DNA of 64,000 nt, from NCBI RefSeq assembly GCF_013778505.1, contig NZ_JAAOWU010000004.1, positions 186,001 through 250,000 on the forward strand, in the 5' to 3' direction. Below the pieces are notes generated by a model. That model made no database searches. It had not been told where the DNA came from and saw only the letters and a program-made list of their open reading frames with translations. The position numbers were made by a program, and so were the translations under genes. Positions within the stretch are counted from its first letter, which is position 1. Every line of letters begins with the position of its first letter. Shown piece after piece: positions 47,264 through 58,000 of this stretch. The stretch comes from Pseudomonas sivasensis (lineage in GTDB: Bacteria > Pseudomonadota > Gammaproteobacteria > Pseudomonadales > Pseudomonadaceae).

Positions 47264-47815
47264 TCAGGGTTTAGACGCTATCGCCTGCTCCACCGCCTTG
47301 ATCAGCTCCGGGCTGTCCGGCTTGGTCAGGCTGGAAAAATCGCCAATCACCTTACCCTGGCGATCCACCACGTACTTGTAGAAATTCCACTTCGGCGCGT
47401 TGCTCTGCTGTGCCAACACCTTGAACAGATTCACTGCATCAGGGCCCTTGACCTTCTGCGGCTCGGTCATGGTGAAGGTCACGCCGTAGTTCACGTAGCA
47501 GACCTTGGCGGTCTCCTCGCCGGTCTTGGCTTCCTGCTTGAAGTCATCGGACGGCACGCCGATCACTTCCAGCCCTTGATCCTTGTAGCGTTGATACAAA
47601 GCTTCGAGGCCTTTGAACTGCGGGGCGAATCCGCAAAAGCTCGCGGTGTTGACGATAACCAAAGGCTTGCCGGCAAAGCGCTGGCACAGGTCGATGGATT
47701 CCTTGGCGCGCAGTTTGGGCAATTGGCCTTCAAGCAAAGGTGGGCAATCAGCAGCCAACGCCACACCGCCAAAAGCCGCCATCAGCACAGGTACAGCCAG
47801 CCAGCGCATCTGCAT
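47264..47815 (-). CDS. Secreted glutathione peroxidase-family protein
   Basis: This 183-residue protein has an N-terminal signal sequence ([18 protein letters not shown]) and a thioredoxin-fold peroxidase domain with catalytic C61 in [13 protein letters not shown] and WNFYKYVVD near the C-terminal side. Family members reduce peroxides, often with thioredoxin; the periplasmic place is inferred from the signal. The ATG at 47815 with AAAGGA is preferred to an upstream frame start at 47911. Confidence 0.9.
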   Translation of the reverse strand: MQMRWLAVPVLMAAFGGVALAADCPPLLEGQLPKLRAKESIDLCQRFAGKPLVIVNTASFCGFAPQFKGLEALYQRYKDQGLEVIGVPSDDFKQEAKTGEETAKVCYVNYGVTFTMTEPQKVKGPDAVNLFKVLAQQSNAPKWNFYKYVVDRQGKVIGDFSSLTKPDSPELIKAVEQAIASKP

Positions 47816-47850
47816 GTCGAAACGTCCTTTCAAGAGTTCAGGGATCGAAC

Positions 47851-47970
47851 TTAACAGATCGACATACCCAGTTGCATCAATGCCAGCCCGCCGCGCTGCC
47901 AGCCCCACCATGCCAGCACCAGCAGGATGAGCCCCGCAATAATCAATAAACCCTGTGCTTTCAGGCTCAT
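47851..47970 (-). CDS. 39-residue single-pass membrane protein coupled to MFS gene
   Basis: A very short gene reads [20 protein letters not shown] followed by [18 protein letters not shown]. It has one hydrophobic helix (about residues 7-25) followed by a Trp/Arg boundary. Its ATG overlaps the MFS stop codon (ATGA) and GGAGG stands four bases before it, so translation coupled to the transporter is likely. It could be an accessory subunit of the transporter; that is an inference. Confidence 0.65.
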   Translation of the reverse strand: MSLKAQGLLIIAGLILLVLAWWGWQRGGLALMQLGMSIC

Positions 47971-49175
47971 GCCGCCTCCATTTGCGCCTGTAGACGCGCC
48001 ACCGGCCGCTCGCGTACCGGCCAATTGAGGGCGGCTGCGAGCAGGCTCAACACAATGGCACCTTGCCAGATCAAATCGTAGTTGCCGGTTCGATCATAGA
48101 CCACCCCGCCCAACCAACCGCCGAGGAACGAACCAATCTGATGGAACAAGAACACAATCCCACCGAGCATCGAAAGATTTCGCACGCCAAACAAGGTGGC
48201 TACTGTGCCGTTGGTCAGCGGCACCGTGGACAACCACAGCAAGCCCATCGCCATGCCGAACAGGTAGGCGCTGAGTTGGGTCACCGGCGCCCACAGGAAA
48301 AGCACAATCACCACCGCTCGCAACAGGTACAACCCGGTCAGCAGACGCGGCTTGGACATACGCCCACCCAGCCAACCGGCGGTGTAGGTACCGACGATAT
48401 TGAACAGGCCAATCAATGCCAGCACGGTGGTGCCTGTGGTGGCCGGCAAGTGCTGATCCACCAGATAGGCCGGCAGGTGCACACCGATAAACACCACCTG
48501 GAAACCACAGACGAAAAAGCCAAAGGCCAGCAGCCAGAATCCGGAGTGTCCGCAGGCTTCGTGCAATGCCTCGCGCAAGGTCTGCTGCCCGGCCAGTACC
48601 GGCAGCGGCTGATCCTTTAGCATGCTGACCAGCGGCAAGATCAACGCCACCATCAGGCCCAACGCAAGCAGTGCTGCGGACCAGCCCAGCCAACTGATCA
48701 AGCCTAAGGTGCCGGGCACCATAGCGAACTGGCCGAATGAACCTGCGGCGCTGGCAATACCCATGGCCATGCTGCGTTTTTCCGGCGCCACGGCACGGCC
48801 TACGACCCCAAGAATCACCGAAAACGAGGTTCCAGAGAGGCCGATACCAATCAGCAGACCGGCACTCAGCGAAAGCGACCACGCGGAATCGGACAGGCCC
48901 ATCAACACGAGGCCCACGGCGTACAGCACTCCACCTACAAATACCACTTTGGTCGCGCCGAATCGGTCGGCCACCGCCCCCGCAAATGGCTGCGCCAGGC
49001 CCCAGATCAGATTCTGCAGCGCAATCGCCAAGGCGAACGTGCCTCGACCCCAGCCGAATTCACTGCTCATTGGCGCAAGGAACAGGCCGAAACCGTGCCG
49101 CACCCCCAATGACAACGCCAGGATCAGCGCACTCCCCACTAGGATCCAACCACTGGTGCGCCACATCGAGGTCAT
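47967..49175 (-). CDS. MFS transporter
   Basis: The 402-residue protein has 12 hydrophobic segments and major-facilitator features such as [13 protein letters not shown] in loop 2-3. The start region ([25 protein letters not shown]) is of the type found in oxalate/formate-antiporter-like and related carriers; the substrate is unknown. It is preceded by GGAG eight bases before the ATG and by a palindrome at 49192-49207. The MarR gene directly upstream on the same strand probably controls it. Confidence 0.92.
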   Translation of the reverse strand: MTSMWRTSGWILVGSALILALSLGVRHGFGLFLAPMSSEFGWGRGTFALAIALQNLIWGLAQPFAGAVADRFGATKVVFVGGVLYAVGLVLMGLSDSAWSLSLSAGLLIGIGLSGTSFSVILGVVGRAVAPEKRSMAMGIASAAGSFGQFAMVPGTLGLISWLGWSAALLALGLMVALILPLVSMLKDQPLPVLAGQQTLREALHEACGHSGFWLLAFGFFVCGFQVVFIGVHLPAYLVDQHLPATTGTTVLALIGLFNIVGTYTAGWLGGRMSKPRLLTGLYLLRAVVIVLFLWAPVTQLSAYLFGMAMGLLWLSTVPLTNGTVATLFGVRNLSMLGGIVFLFHQIGSFLGGWLGGVVYDRTGNYDLIWQGAIVLSLLAAALNWPVRERPVARLQAQMEAA

Positions 49176-49191
49176 TTCTTATTCTCCGCTC

Positions 49192-49207
49192 GCGGGTATA
49201 TACCCGC
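49192..49207. promoter_or_regulatory. Palindromic MarR operator before the MFS gene
   Basis: GCGGGTATATACCCGC is a perfect 16-base palindrome, 16 bases before the MFS start and between the two genes. A related copy with the same TATATACCCGC half lies before the MarR gene at 49638-49653. Confidence 0.75.
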
Positions 49208-49229
49208 TTATGTTCGAACAAGCTCGCCT

Positions 49230-49634
49230 TCAGGCGAGCTCATCCAGCAAGGCCAACAAGGTTTCGCGTTTATCCGCGCCGAGTTGATCGATCAATTTCT
49301 GTTGCGCTGCCTCCCAGGCTGGCAAGGCGGCGGCCAGCCGTTCTGCACCGGCCTCGGTCAGCAACACCAGGCGATTGCGCAGGTCATTGCCCTCGACCAA
49401 CTGGACCAATCCTTCGCACTCCAACACCCGGAGATTGCGCCCCAAGGTGCTGCGGTCCAGCCCCATGGCGTCCGCCAGGCTGGAAATGCTCGGCTGATCA
49501 AGGCGCTGCAGGTTACACAGCAAAGAATACTGGGCAACGTTGATCCCGAAGCCGTCGAGGGCGCCGTCGTAGTGCCTGCTGACGCCACGGGCGGCGCGTC
49601 GCAGGTTGGTGCATAAACATTGGGAGGCAAGCAT
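49230..49634 (-). CDS. MarR-family transcriptional regulator
   Basis: The 134-residue protein has a winged helix-turn-helix typical of MarR (PSISSLADAMGLDRSTLGRN, then a DLRNRLVLLTEAG wing). It lies 54 bases upstream of the MFS gene on the same strand, with related palindromes before both genes, which fits an autoregulated efflux or uptake switch. Confidence 0.92.
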   Translation of the reverse strand: MLASQCLCTNLRRAARGVSRHYDGALDGFGINVAQYSLLCNLQRLDQPSISSLADAMGLDRSTLGRNLRVLECEGLVQLVEGNDLRNRLVLLTEAGAERLAAALPAWEAAQQKLIDQLGADKRETLLALLDELA

Positions 49635-49637
49635 GGA

Positions 49638-49653
49638 ACGTGTATATACCCGC
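49638..49653. promoter_or_regulatory. Second MarR operator, before the marR gene
   Basis: ACGTGTATATACCCGC shares the TATATACCCGC half with the site at 49192-49207 and is an imperfect palindrome. It ends four bases before the regulator start codon, where bound repressor would block transcription. Confidence 0.65.
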
Positions 49654-49676
49654 GATTATTGAAATGCAAGAAAGTG

Positions 49677-50405
49677 TTACAGCGCCAGACCGACCAATAC
49701 AGCGACTTCCAGCAGCTCCAACAAGGCTCCAGCGGTGTCGCCGGTGGTGCCGCCGAGGCGATTGACCATCAACTGGCGCAGACCAATGAAGCAGATCGCC
49801 GCGAGCAGCACCGCGATCCCACCACTGAATCCCCCGATAAGAATGCAGGCCAGACCACTGAGGATTAGCACCTGTTGGCCGACGAGCCGAGGTAAATGAT
49901 CCGACAATGCCTGACCCAATCCGCCAGCACGCACATAACGAGTGGTCAGAAACAACGCCAGCATCGAGGCCCGCCCGATCAGCGGTGCCAAAATGAGCGC
50001 AGCGCCGTTGTGTTGCTCAATCAAGGCCACCAGTGCAGTGAACTTGAGCAGCAACACCAAGCCCAGGGTGACTACCGCAATCGGTCCACTGCGGGGGTCT
50101 TTCATGATGGTCAGGGTGCGCTCACGGTCGCCAAAACCACCGAGCCAGGCGTCCGCGCTGTCCGCCAGGCCATCCAAGTGCAACCCGCCACTGAGCAGCA
50201 CCCAGGCCGTCAGCAGCAGCGCGGCATGCAGCAACAATGGCGCCCCCATCAGCGCCGTATTCAAACCCCACAACAGCAAACCGAACAGCAGCCCGACTAC
50301 CGGATAAAACAGCAACGAGCGCCCCAACTCCTGCGGCTGCGGCATGCCCGGCAAGCGAATCGGCAGGCTGCTGAGAAATTGCAGGGCGATCCAGAACGGC
50401 AGCAT
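49677..50405 (-). CDS. cobS: Adenosylcobinamide-GDP ribazoletransferase CobS
   Basis: CobS is the membrane cobalamin synthase that joins GDP-cobinamide and alpha-ribazole. The 242-residue protein has about six hydrophobic segments and the conserved acidic motif GGLHLDGLADSADAW (about residues 73-87) and GRASML. It is the last gene of the cob operon, 2 bases after cobC. Confidence 0.96.
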   Translation of the reverse strand: MLPFWIALQFLSSLPIRLPGMPQPQELGRSLLFYPVVGLLFGLLLWGLNTALMGAPLLLHAALLLTAWVLLSGGLHLDGLADSADAWLGGFGDRERTLTIMKDPRSGPIAVVTLGLVLLLKFTALVALIEQHNGAALILAPLIGRASMLALFLTTRYVRAGGLGQALSDHLPRLVGQQVLILSGLACILIGGFSGGIAVLLAAICFIGLRQLMVNRLGGTTGDTAGALLELLEVAVLVGLAL

Positions 50406-50407
50406 CG

Positions 50408-50983
50408 TCAGATTCCTTCCTTCAACACGCCATCGGCAGCGACCTGCAAGCTGAACAGCCCACCATGGCCGACTTCGACATTCAGCAACTGCTCGCGGGG
50501 CAAGCCTCGGGCCTGGGCCAATAGCAAACGCATCACCCCGCCATGACTGACTAACAGCACGCGCTCACCAGCATAGGCCTGATGCAAGCGTGAGACGGCG
50601 CTCAAAACACGTTCGGAAAATTCCCTGACCGGCTCACCCTCAGGTGGCGTGAAGCTATAGGGATCGGCCCAGAACAGGCCCAAGCCTTCGGCGTCGGTTT
50701 CCATCAACGCCGCCGCGCTCTGTCCTTCCCAAGCGCCGAAGTGCAGCTCTTGCAGGTCCTTTTCCAAGCTCACCGGCACCTTCAGCCGCGCCGCCAACTC
50801 ATCAGCGAAGCGCGCGCAGCGTTGCAGCGGCGAACTGATGAGCCGGTCCCAAGGCCCCTGCGCTATGACGGCGGCGCGCATCTGCTCCCAGCCTTTGGCG
50901 GTCAAGGCGTCATCCAGGCTGCCACGCAGGCCGCCGCCCAGCTCGGTTTCGCCGTGGCGCAGCAGGTCCAGGTGCAAAATCAT
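50408..50983 (-). CDS. cobC: Alpha-ribazole phosphatase-type histidine phosphatase CobC
   Basis: The 191-residue protein has the RHGE motif (R9-H10-G11-E12) and a second histidine in [13 protein letters not shown], the histidine phosphatase fold. In this position it should remove the phosphate from alpha-ribazole phosphate or from adenosylcobalamin phosphate. Its start overlaps the cobT stop by 4 bases. Confidence 0.92.
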   Translation of the reverse strand: MILHLDLLRHGETELGGGLRGSLDDALTAKGWEQMRAAVIAQGPWDRLISSPLQRCARFADELAARLKVPVSLEKDLQELHFGAWEGQSAAALMETDAEGLGLFWADPYSFTPPEGEPVREFSERVLSAVSRLHQAYAGERVLLVSHGGVMRLLLAQARGLPREQLLNVEVGHGGLFSLQVAADGVLKEGI

Positions 50984-52035
50984 GCCGGACGGTCTGCCAC
51001 GGCCGCTTCAGCAAAGGTCGCCATCTGCCCGTGCAGCGCACACGCCAGGCGCAACAACGGTACCGCCAACGCGGCGCCGCTGCCTTCGCCCAGGCGCAAG
51101 CCGAGTTCGAGCAACGGTTGAGCATCAAGGCTTTGCAGCACATGACGATGACCCGGCTCAGCGCCCCGATGGCCGAACAACAGCCAATCGCGGCAGTCCG
51201 GATTCAGACGCGTGGCCACCAGTGCGGCGACCGTGCAGATAAACCCATCCACCAGCACCACCACGCCTTCTTGGGCGCACGCCAGATAAGCTCCCACCAA
51301 CGCAGCAATCTCAAAGCCGCCCAGGTTGAACAGGGTGTGCAGTGCGTCACCACGCTGCCCGCCATGCAACGCCAATGCGCGTTCGATCACGGCAACCTTG
51401 TGGCTCACCCCTTCAGCGTTCAACCCTGTACCCGGGCCGGTCAGATCGCTGACGCGGCAATCGAGCAACGCGCACGCCAACGCACTGGCAGCGGTGGTGT
51501 TGCCGATGCCCATTTCGCCGCCGATAAACAACTGCGCACCGCTTTCACGGGCACGCAGCACGCTATCGCGACCCGCTTGCAATGCCAATTGCCCCTGAGC
51601 CACGGTCATTGCCGGGCCCTTGACGAAGTTGGCGGTGCCCGTGCCGATATTCAGGTGACGCACGCCCGGCAGGCTCAGCGACGGGTTCACCGTACCGAGG
51701 TCGACCACCTCCAACTGCCCATCCAATTGCCGCGCCAGTACGCTGATGGCCGCACCACCGGTGACAAAGTTATGCAGCATCTGCCCGGTCACTTCCTGGG
51801 GATACGCCGACACACCTTCGGCAACCACGCCGTGATCCCCGGCAAAAATCGCAATCCACACGTGATCAACCGACGGTTTGACCTGGCCCTGCAAGCCAGC
51901 CAATTGCACGGCCAGCGCTTCCAACTGACCGAGGGAACCGGTCGGCTTGGTCAATTGCTGCTGGCGCGCCAGGGCCTGTTCGTACGCCGAGGCGTTAATC
52001 GCCTTACAAGGGTTGAGCCACCAGGTGTCAGTCAT
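50980..52035 (-). CDS. cobT: Nicotinate-nucleotide--dimethylbenzimidazole phosphoribosyltransferase CobT
   Basis: CobT makes alpha-ribazole phosphate, the lower-ligand nucleotide. The 351-residue protein has the catalytic glutamate E317 in [11 protein letters not shown] and the conserved [13 protein letters not shown] and GEMGIGNTT segments. The ATG at 52035 overlaps the cobU stop by 4 bases; the open frame to 52122 lies inside cobU and is rejected. Confidence 0.97.
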   Translation of the reverse strand: MTDTWWLNPCKAINASAYEQALARQQQLTKPTGSLGQLEALAVQLAGLQGQVKPSVDHVWIAIFAGDHGVVAEGVSAYPQEVTGQMLHNFVTGGAAISVLARQLDGQLEVVDLGTVNPSLSLPGVRHLNIGTGTANFVKGPAMTVAQGQLALQAGRDSVLRARESGAQLFIGGEMGIGNTTAASALACALLDCRVSDLTGPGTGLNAEGVSHKVAVIERALALHGGQRGDALHTLFNLGGFEIAALVGAYLACAQEGVVVLVDGFICTVAALVATRLNPDCRDWLLFGHRGAEPGHRHVLQSLDAQPLLELGLRLGEGSGAALAVPLLRLACALHGQMATFAEAAVADRPA

Positions 52036-52553
52036 AACGCAATACCTTTCAAAGTCAGGGGCAGGCCGGCAACCGTCAGGACAACACGCTGACACCGCTC
52101 GGCCAAAGCTTGATGCAGCCAACCGGCTTCATCCACATAGCGGCGAGTCAATTCGCCCAGCGGCACGACACCCATTCCGGTCTCGTTGCTGACAAAAATG
52201 ATTTCCCCCGGCAGCGTGGCCAGGGTTTCCAGCAATTGATCGCGCTCAAACGCCAAGCGCTCTGCGTCTTCGAGCATCAGCAGATTGGTCAGCCACAGGG
52301 TCAGGCAATCCACCAGCAAGCAGCGACCGGCTCCGGCGTTTTCGCGTAGCACACGCGCCAGCTCGACAGGCTCTTCGATCAAACCCCAATGATCAGGGCG
52401 ACGCTCGCGATGCGAGGCAACGCGGGCATTCATCTCGCCGTCAAGCGGCTGACTGGTGGCGATATAGATGACGGGCAAAGCGCTGTCGCTGGCGAGCTTT
52501 TCGGCCAGGCGGCTTTTACCGGAACGAGCGCCGCCTAAAATCAGTTGAAGCAT
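52032..52553 (-). CDS. cobU: Adenosylcobinamide kinase / guanylyltransferase CobU
   Basis: This bifunctional enzyme phosphorylates adenosylcobinamide and transfers GMP to it. The 173-residue protein starts [13 protein letters not shown], with the P-loop at residues 7-13, and has conserved [10 protein letters not shown] (about 120-130). It begins after a 157-base gap from cobQ that contains a REP singleton, the only break in close gene packing of the operon. Confidence 0.96.
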   Translation of the reverse strand: MLQLILGGARSGKSRLAEKLASDSALPVIYIATSQPLDGEMNARVASHRERRPDHWGLIEEPVELARVLRENAGAGRCLLVDCLTLWLTNLLMLEDAERLAFERDQLLETLATLPGEIIFVSNETGMGVVPLGELTRRYVDEAGWLHQALAERCQRVVLTVAGLPLTLKGIAL

Positions 52554-52674
52554 GAGACACCCCCTACCCATTCACCCATCCACGATGCGAAGCGAGTCGT
52601 TTTTGATCCTGCTTTTGATCTGAAGTCGCCCCGTAAACCACGCTGGCCGAACGCAGGAATGGATATGTACACCG

Positions 52675-52694
52675 AAAGCCCCCTCCCACCTTTG
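52675..52694. repeat. Single REP sequence in the cobQ-cobU gap
   Basis: GAAAGCCCCCTCCCACCTTT matches one arm of the REPINs at 28228 and 60379, without an inverted partner. It lies 16 bases downstream of the cobQ stop codon. Confidence 0.75.
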
Positions 52695-52710
52695 AACCGT
52701 GTGTACACCA

Positions 52711-54162
52711 TTAAATCCCACACAGTTTGCGCAACAAATCGGTGTTCAAATGGTTCTCCACCAGATCGGCCAGGCGTTCGATATCGCGCTCGCGCAGGGC
52801 GTGGTAGTCCACCTCCTGCACATCCTGCAACCCTGCCCAACGCAGCAACGCACTGCAGGCCGCCGGGGTCTCGAACAAGCCATGCAGATACGTGCCGAGA
52901 ATCTGCCCGTCAGCACTTTGCGCGCCGTCACTGCGACCGTCCTCCAGCAGCACGGCGGCGTTCGACAGGGCAGCGCCACACGTCACACCCGCATGAATCT
53001 CGTACCCGCTGACCTCAGCATCCTCCAGCAACAACCGCCCCCGCACATTGCGCAGTTGCTTCTCTTCTTCCAAAGTCGTGCTGAACGCCAACAACCCCAA
53101 CCCGTCACTGGAACCCGCCGCTCCTTCCAGCCCCAATGGGTCATGCACCTGCTCGCCCAGCATCTGCAACCCGCCGCAAATCCCCAGCACCTTGCCGCCA
53201 TACCGCAAATGCCGCGCTACGGCGGTATCCCAGCCATTGGCACGCAGATACGCCAAATCACTGCGCACGCTTTTCGAGCCCGGCAGGATGATCAGGTCGG
53301 CGGCAGGAATCGACTGGCCCGGACCGACAAACTGCAAATCCACCTGAGGATGCAGGCGCAGTGGGTCAAAATCCGTGTGATTGCTGATGCGCGGCAATAC
53401 CGGCACCACCACCTTGAGCACCTGCGCCGCCTTGTCGATCTGACGCTGGTCGATGCCGTCTTCAGCCTCCAAGTGCAAATCCATCACGTAGGGCAAAACC
53501 CCCACCACCGGTTTGCCAGTGCGTGCTTGCAGCCAATCCAAACCGGGTTGCAACAGCGCGATATCGCCGCGAAAACGGTTGATGACGAAGCCCTTGACCC
53601 GCTCTTGTTCGGTGGGCGAAAGCAATTCCAAGGTGCCGACCAGATGGGCAAACACACCGCCGCGATTGATGTCGGCGATCAGCAGCACTGGGCAGTCGAC
53701 GGCTTCGGCGAAGCCCATGTTGGCAATGTCATTGGCGCGCAGGTTGATCTCCGCCGGGGAGCCTGCGCCTTCCACCATCACCACCGAATAGGCTTCGCTC
53801 AACCGTGCGTGGGAGGCCAGCACTGCCTGCATGGCGATGGCTTTGTAGTCGTGATAGGCCACGGCGTTCATGGTGGTCACGGCGCGGCCGTGGATGATCA
53901 CTTGGGAACCGGTGTCGCTGTTGGGTTTGAGCAACACCGGGTTCATGTCAGTGTGAGGCGCCAGATTAGCTGCCTGGGCCTGCACCGCCTGGGCGCGGCC
54001 GATCTCGCCGCCTTCGGCCGTCACGGCACTGTTGAGCGCCATGTTCTGCGGCTTGAACGGCACCACTGCGACGCCCTGGCGCACCAGCCAGCGGCACAGC
54101 GCGGTCACCAGCGTACTTTTGCCGGCGTCGGACGTGGTGCCTTGCACCATCAGCGTACTCAT
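52711..54162 (-). CDS. cobQ: Cobyric acid synthase CobQ
   Basis: CobQ amidates four carboxyls of adenosylcobyrinate a,c-diamide with glutamine and ATP. The 483-residue protein has the ATP-binding N-terminus ([20 protein letters not shown]) and a class I glutaminase domain with nucleophile C329 in [10 protein letters not shown]. Its start overlaps the cobD stop by 4 bases. Confidence 0.98.
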   Translation of the reverse strand: MSTLMVQGTTSDAGKSTLVTALCRWLVRQGVAVVPFKPQNMALNSAVTAEGGEIGRAQAVQAQAANLAPHTDMNPVLLKPNSDTGSQVIIHGRAVTTMNAVAYHDYKAIAMQAVLASHARLSEAYSVVMVEGAGSPAEINLRANDIANMGFAEAVDCPVLLIADINRGGVFAHLVGTLELLSPTEQERVKGFVINRFRGDIALLQPGLDWLQARTGKPVVGVLPYVMDLHLEAEDGIDQRQIDKAAQVLKVVVPVLPRISNHTDFDPLRLHPQVDLQFVGPGQSIPAADLIILPGSKSVRSDLAYLRANGWDTAVARHLRYGGKVLGICGGLQMLGEQVHDPLGLEGAAGSSDGLGLLAFSTTLEEEKQLRNVRGRLLLEDAEVSGYEIHAGVTCGAALSNAAVLLEDGRSDGAQSADGQILGTYLHGLFETPAACSALLRWAGLQDVQEVDYHALRERDIERLADLVENHLNTDLLRKLCGI

Positions 54163-55148
54163 GAAGCATCCTTATAGGCGGCCAGTGCGGCGTCGAGTCG
54201 CAACCAATCGGCCTCGGTGTCGGGCAGGCCGAAGCGCAGGCTGCTGTCGTGGACGAACAGGCGCAAGAGGATGCCGCGCTGGGCCATGAATTCGTGCATG
54301 CGTTCGGCGTGCGGGGTGATCAGCCATTGGAACAACGCGCAGCCGCCCTGAGGCTGAAATCCGTGGCGCTCAAGCAGCGTGAACAATCGCTCGCCTGCCT
54401 CGACGCAACGCGCCCGCTGACGGGTATGCCCGGCAGTGTCGCGCAGGCACACTTGCCCCAACACGCGTGTCGGTCCGCTGACGGCCCAAGGCCCGACCTG
54501 TTCAGCGAGCAACTTGAGCAACTTGCGTTCGGCCAGCACAAACCCCAGACGCACGCCGGCCAGGCCGAAGAACTTGCCGAACGAGCGCAACACAATCAGA
54601 CCGACCTGATGAGCCTGGCCTGCCAAACTCAACTCCGGCGTCACGTCCATAAACGCTTCGTCCACCACCAGCCAGCCGCCGCGCTGGGCCAGCCGTGTGT
54701 GCCAGTCCAGCAGGCGCTGGGGAGTCAGGCTCTGGCCTGTAGGATTGTTGGGATTGACCACCACCAAAACGTCGAGGCTATCGAGGAAGAAGTCGACTTC
54801 CTGTTCCTGCACCTCGCGCACCACATACCCGGCGCGGCGCCAGGCTTCGGCATGCTCGGCATAGCAAGGCGACAGCACGCCGACTTTGCCGGATCGGCGC
54901 AGGCGCGGCAGCAACTGGATCGCCGCCTGGGAACCGGGCACCGGCAATAAATGCGCGGCCCCGTAGTACTCGCTGGCAGCCTGTTCCAAGCCGTCGTCGG
55001 TCTCTGGCAATCGTGCCCAGGCACGCGGCGGGATCGGCGGGATCGGCCAGGGCCAAGGCGCGAGACCGCTGGACAGGTCAAGCCAGTCGGCCTCGGCAAT
55101 CCCGTATTGAATGGATGCTTTACGCAGTCGGCCACCGTGTTCAAGCAT
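54159..55148 (-). CDS. cobD: Threonine-phosphate decarboxylase CobD
   Basis: This PLP enzyme makes (R)-1-amino-2-propanol phosphate for the corrin side arm. The 329-residue aminotransferase-fold protein has [10 protein letters not shown] and the PLP lysine K192 in [16 protein letters not shown]. It is called cobC in older Pseudomonas naming. The ATG at 55148 ([11 protein letters not shown]) overlaps cbiB by 8 bases. Confidence 0.95.
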   Translation of the reverse strand: MLEHGGRLRKASIQYGIAEADWLDLSSGLAPWPWPIPPIPPRAWARLPETDDGLEQAASEYYGAAHLLPVPGSQAAIQLLPRLRRSGKVGVLSPCYAEHAEAWRRAGYVVREVQEQEVDFFLDSLDVLVVVNPNNPTGQSLTPQRLLDWHTRLAQRGGWLVVDEAFMDVTPELSLAGQAHQVGLIVLRSFGKFFGLAGVRLGFVLAERKLLKLLAEQVGPWAVSGPTRVLGQVCLRDTAGHTRQRARCVEAGERLFTLLERHGFQPQGGCALFQWLITPHAERMHEFMAQRGILLRLFVHDSSLRFGLPDTEADWLRLDAALAAYKDAS

Positions 55149-56049
55149 AGAATTGCGCCCCCGCACATAGGATCAGCAGCCACAACCATACGCCGCGCTG
55201 CACCAGTTGCCAGCCTCGGACGATGGAGTCGGCATCCGCCGCCGGGCCTTCGCCCAATGGCGGACGCTGGTGCACTTCGCCGTGATAAATCGCAGCACCA
55301 CCCAATTCAACACCCAAGGCGCCTGCGCCGGCAGCCATCACCGGCCCGGCGTTGGGGCTGTCCCAGGTCGGGCCCTGGGTGCGCCAGCATTTGAGGGCCA
55401 GGCGGGTTTTGCCGAGCACGGCGTAGGTCAAGGCCACCAGGCGTGCCGGAATGTAGTTGAGCACGTCGTCGATTTTCGCTGCGGCCCAGCCGAAGCGCTC
55501 GAAGCGTTCGTTGCGATAGCCCCACATGGCATCAAGGGTGTTGCTCAATCGGTAGAGCACCACGCCCGGTACGCCAGCGACCACGAACCAGAACAGCGCG
55601 GCGAATATCGCATCGCTGCCGTTTTCCAATACTGATTCGGTGGCGGCGCGGGCGACTTCGGTGCGATCCAGCTCACTGGTCTGGCGGCTCACCAGGTAAC
55701 TCACCCGCGTGCGGGCCTCATCCAGGTCATCGCTGCGCAACGCCTGGGCCACCGGCATCACATGCTCGCCGAGGCTGCGCATACCGAGGGCGCAGTACAA
55801 CGCCAGAATCTCCAACACCCAGCCGATATACGGCGCCCACGACAACGCGGTGGCCAGCAGCGTCAGCGGCACCACGGCGATAAACCACGCCGTCACGCCG
55901 TGACTGCGCCAGCCACGGCCGCCACTGTTGAAACGTTGCTCGATGCGCCCGGCAAAATTGCCGAACGCCACCAGCGGATGCCAGCGCCTGGGCTCGCCCA
56001 GTAGCGCATCCAACGCCACTGCAGCGACACACAGCAAGGCCACACTCAT
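55141..56049 (-). CDS. cbiB: Adenosylcobinamide-phosphate synthase CbiB
   Basis: This membrane protein attaches the aminopropanol arm to cobyric acid. The 302-residue product has several hydrophobic segments and conserved [15 protein letters not shown] near the N-terminus and DALLGEP. It is named cobD in the aerobic-pathway nomenclature. The ATG at 56049 overlaps bluB by 4 bases. Confidence 0.95.
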   Translation of the reverse strand: MSVALLCVAAVALDALLGEPRRWHPLVAFGNFAGRIEQRFNSGGRGWRSHGVTAWFIAVVPLTLLATALSWAPYIGWVLEILALYCALGMRSLGEHVMPVAQALRSDDLDEARTRVSYLVSRQTSELDRTEVARAATESVLENGSDAIFAALFWFVVAGVPGVVLYRLSNTLDAMWGYRNERFERFGWAAAKIDDVLNYIPARLVALTYAVLGKTRLALKCWRTQGPTWDSPNAGPVMAAGAGALGVELGGAAIYHGEVHQRPPLGEGPAADADSIVRGWQLVQRGVWLWLLILCAGAQFYA

Positions 56050-56696
56050 TGACTTACTCCCCACGTATTCTCATACAACATGTCACTCAGCGGACGCGGT
56101 TCGGTCCAGCCTTCGAGCTGCAACATCGGTGCCGGATAGAACTCGACGACCGGCCCCAGGCACAACACAGCCAGAGGTTTTGCGCCGGGCGGCAGGCCCA
56201 GCAAATCGGCCAGGGCCTGGGGCTCAAACAACGAGACCCAGCCCATGCCAAGGCCTTCCACGCGAGCGGCCAGCCACAGATTCTGGATCGCACAGGACAG
56301 CGAGGCCATGTCCATCTCCGGCAAGGTGCGCCGGCCGAAAATATGGCGCTCGCGATCATCCATCAATGCCGCCACCAGCACTTCGGCACAGTCGTTGATG
56401 CCTTCGACCTTGAGCCTCATGAACTCATCGGTGCGCTCGCCAAGGGCCTCGGCTGTGCGCACGCGCTCTTCTTCCACCAGTTGCTGGATCTGCCCGCGCA
56501 GGTGGCGGTCGCTGATGCGGATAAAACGCCAGGGCTGCATGAGGCCGACACTCGGCGCCTGATGCGCGGCCTGAAGCAGGCGGTGGAGCAATTCAGGGGC
56601 GACAGTGCCACCGCTGAAGTGGCGCATGTCGCGGCGTTCGGCAATGGCGCGGTAAACGGCATCGCGGTCGGCCTGGGGGAAGGCGTTGTCAGTCAT
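56046..56696 (-). CDS. bluB: 5,6-Dimethylbenzimidazole synthase BluB
   Basis: BluB cleaves reduced FMN with oxygen to yield the lower ligand of B12. The 216-residue nitroreductase-fold protein has [10 protein letters not shown] and [13 protein letters not shown] in the flavin site. Its presence in the operon implies the organism makes its own DMB aerobically. It overlaps cobB and cbiB by 4 bases each. Confidence 0.95.
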   Translation of the reverse strand: MTDNAFPQADRDAVYRAIAERRDMRHFSGGTVAPELLHRLLQAAHQAPSVGLMQPWRFIRISDRHLRGQIQQLVEEERVRTAEALGERTDEFMRLKVEGINDCAEVLVAALMDDRERHIFGRRTLPEMDMASLSCAIQNLWLAARVEGLGMGWVSLFEPQALADLLGLPPGAKPLAVLCLGPVVEFYPAPMLQLEGWTEPRPLSDMLYENTWGVSQ

Positions 56697-58000
56697 GGCG
56701 CTATCGTGGGTAAAAACAATGCGGCCACAGCAGCCGGATTCGACGGAAAGTAGAAGTGCACGTAAGAGGCCGTCATCCGCCCCTGTCGGTAGACCGCTTC
56801 GGCCCCGCGCCCACCATTGGGGCTCAAACCACGGGCAATCGGTTGCCATTCGGTGCTGGTCAGGGAGTGGTGATAGGTATGGCCGCGCAGTACGCCTTCC
56901 GGCAATTCGACGCTTTGCAGCGCCAGGGCCGCCAGTTTCTTTTGCATCACTGCATCACCCTGCAACAGGCCGAGCAGTTCGGCGCGGTTGCCGTCGACGT
57001 CGGTGAGGGAGTTCAGCAGGTAGAGCATGCCGCCACACTCAGCGAGCAACGGCTTACCCGCCGCATGGTGAGCACGGATGGCGTCGAGCATCGGAGTATT
57101 TTCCGACAACGCCTGGTGGTGCAGTTCCGGGTAGCCACCAGGCAGATACAGACTGTCGGCGTCAGGTAATTCGCGATCGTGGATCGGGGAGAAAAATGTC
57201 AGCTCAGCGCCCATCGCCCGCAACAGGTCAAGACTGGCGCCGTAGGTGAAGGCGAAGGCTTCGTCGCGGGCCACGGCAATGCGGACACCGGCCAACAACG
57301 GCTCAGCTTCGATCACTTCAGGCGCGGCGAAGGTCACGGGCGGCGGTAAAGCGACTTCGCAACTGCTGCCCAAGGCTTGGGCGGCGGCGTCCAGGCGTGC
57401 ATCGAGGTCATTCAGTTCGCTGGCTTGAACCAGGCCCAGATGACGGCTCGGCAGCTCGATTCCCGTCTCGCGGGACAGCGCGCCGTACCAGCGCAGGCCT
57501 TCAGTGAGGCTACCTTCGAGCAATTGCGCATGACGCAACGTGCCGACGCGGTTGGCCAACACGCCCGCGAACGGTAGATCCGGCTGGTAGCGCGCAAGGC
57601 CTAGCGCCAGAGCACCAAAGGTTTGGGCCATGGCGGTGCCATCAATCACGCCCAGCACCGGCACGCCGAAGTGCCGCGCCAGGTCGGCACTGGAGGGCGT
57701 GCCGTCGAACAGACCCATCACGCCTTCGATCAGGATCAGGTCGGCCTCCCCCGCCGCTTCCCACAGCAGGCGGCGACTTTCCTGCTCGCCCACCATCCAC
57801 ATATCCAATTGATACACCGGCGCACCGCTGGCGCGTTCGTGGATCATCGGGTCCAGAAAGTCCGGACCGCATTTGAACACGCGCACCCTACGTCCCAGAT
57901 TGCGGTGCAAACGGGCCAGGGCGGCGGTGACGGTAGTTTTGCCTTGGCCGGACGCCGGTGCGGCGATCAATACGGCCGGGCAATGACGGGGCTGATTCAA
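56693..58000 (-). CDS. cobB: Cobyrinate / hydrogenobyrinate a,c-diamide synthase CobB
   Basis: CobB amidates the a and c side chains of (hydrogeno)cobyrinic acid. The 435-residue protein has an N-terminal P-loop domain (IAAPASGQGKTTVTAAL) and a glutaminase domain with nucleophile C322 in LLAECGGMLYLL. Its start overlaps the cobO stop by 4 bases. Confidence 0.97.
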   Translation of the reverse strand: MNQPRHCPAVLIAAPASGQGKTTVTAALARLHRNLGRRVRVFKCGPDFLDPMIHERASGAPVYQLDMWMVGEQESRRLLWEAAGEADLILIEGVMGLFDGTPSSADLARHFGVPVLGVIDGTAMAQTFGALALGLARYQPDLPFAGVLANRVGTLRHAQLLEGSLTEGLRWYGALSRETGIELPSRHLGLVQASELNDLDARLDAAAQALGSSCEVALPPPVTFAAPEVIEAEPLLAGVRIAVARDEAFAFTYGASLDLLRAMGAELTFFSPIHDRELPDADSLYLPGGYPELHHQALSENTPMLDAIRAHHAAGKPLLAECGGMLYLLNSLTDVDGNRAELLGLLQGDAVMQKKLAALALQSVELPEGVLRGHTYHHSLTSTEWQPIARGLSPNGGRGAEAVYRQGRMTASYVHFYFPSNPAAVAALFLPTIAP

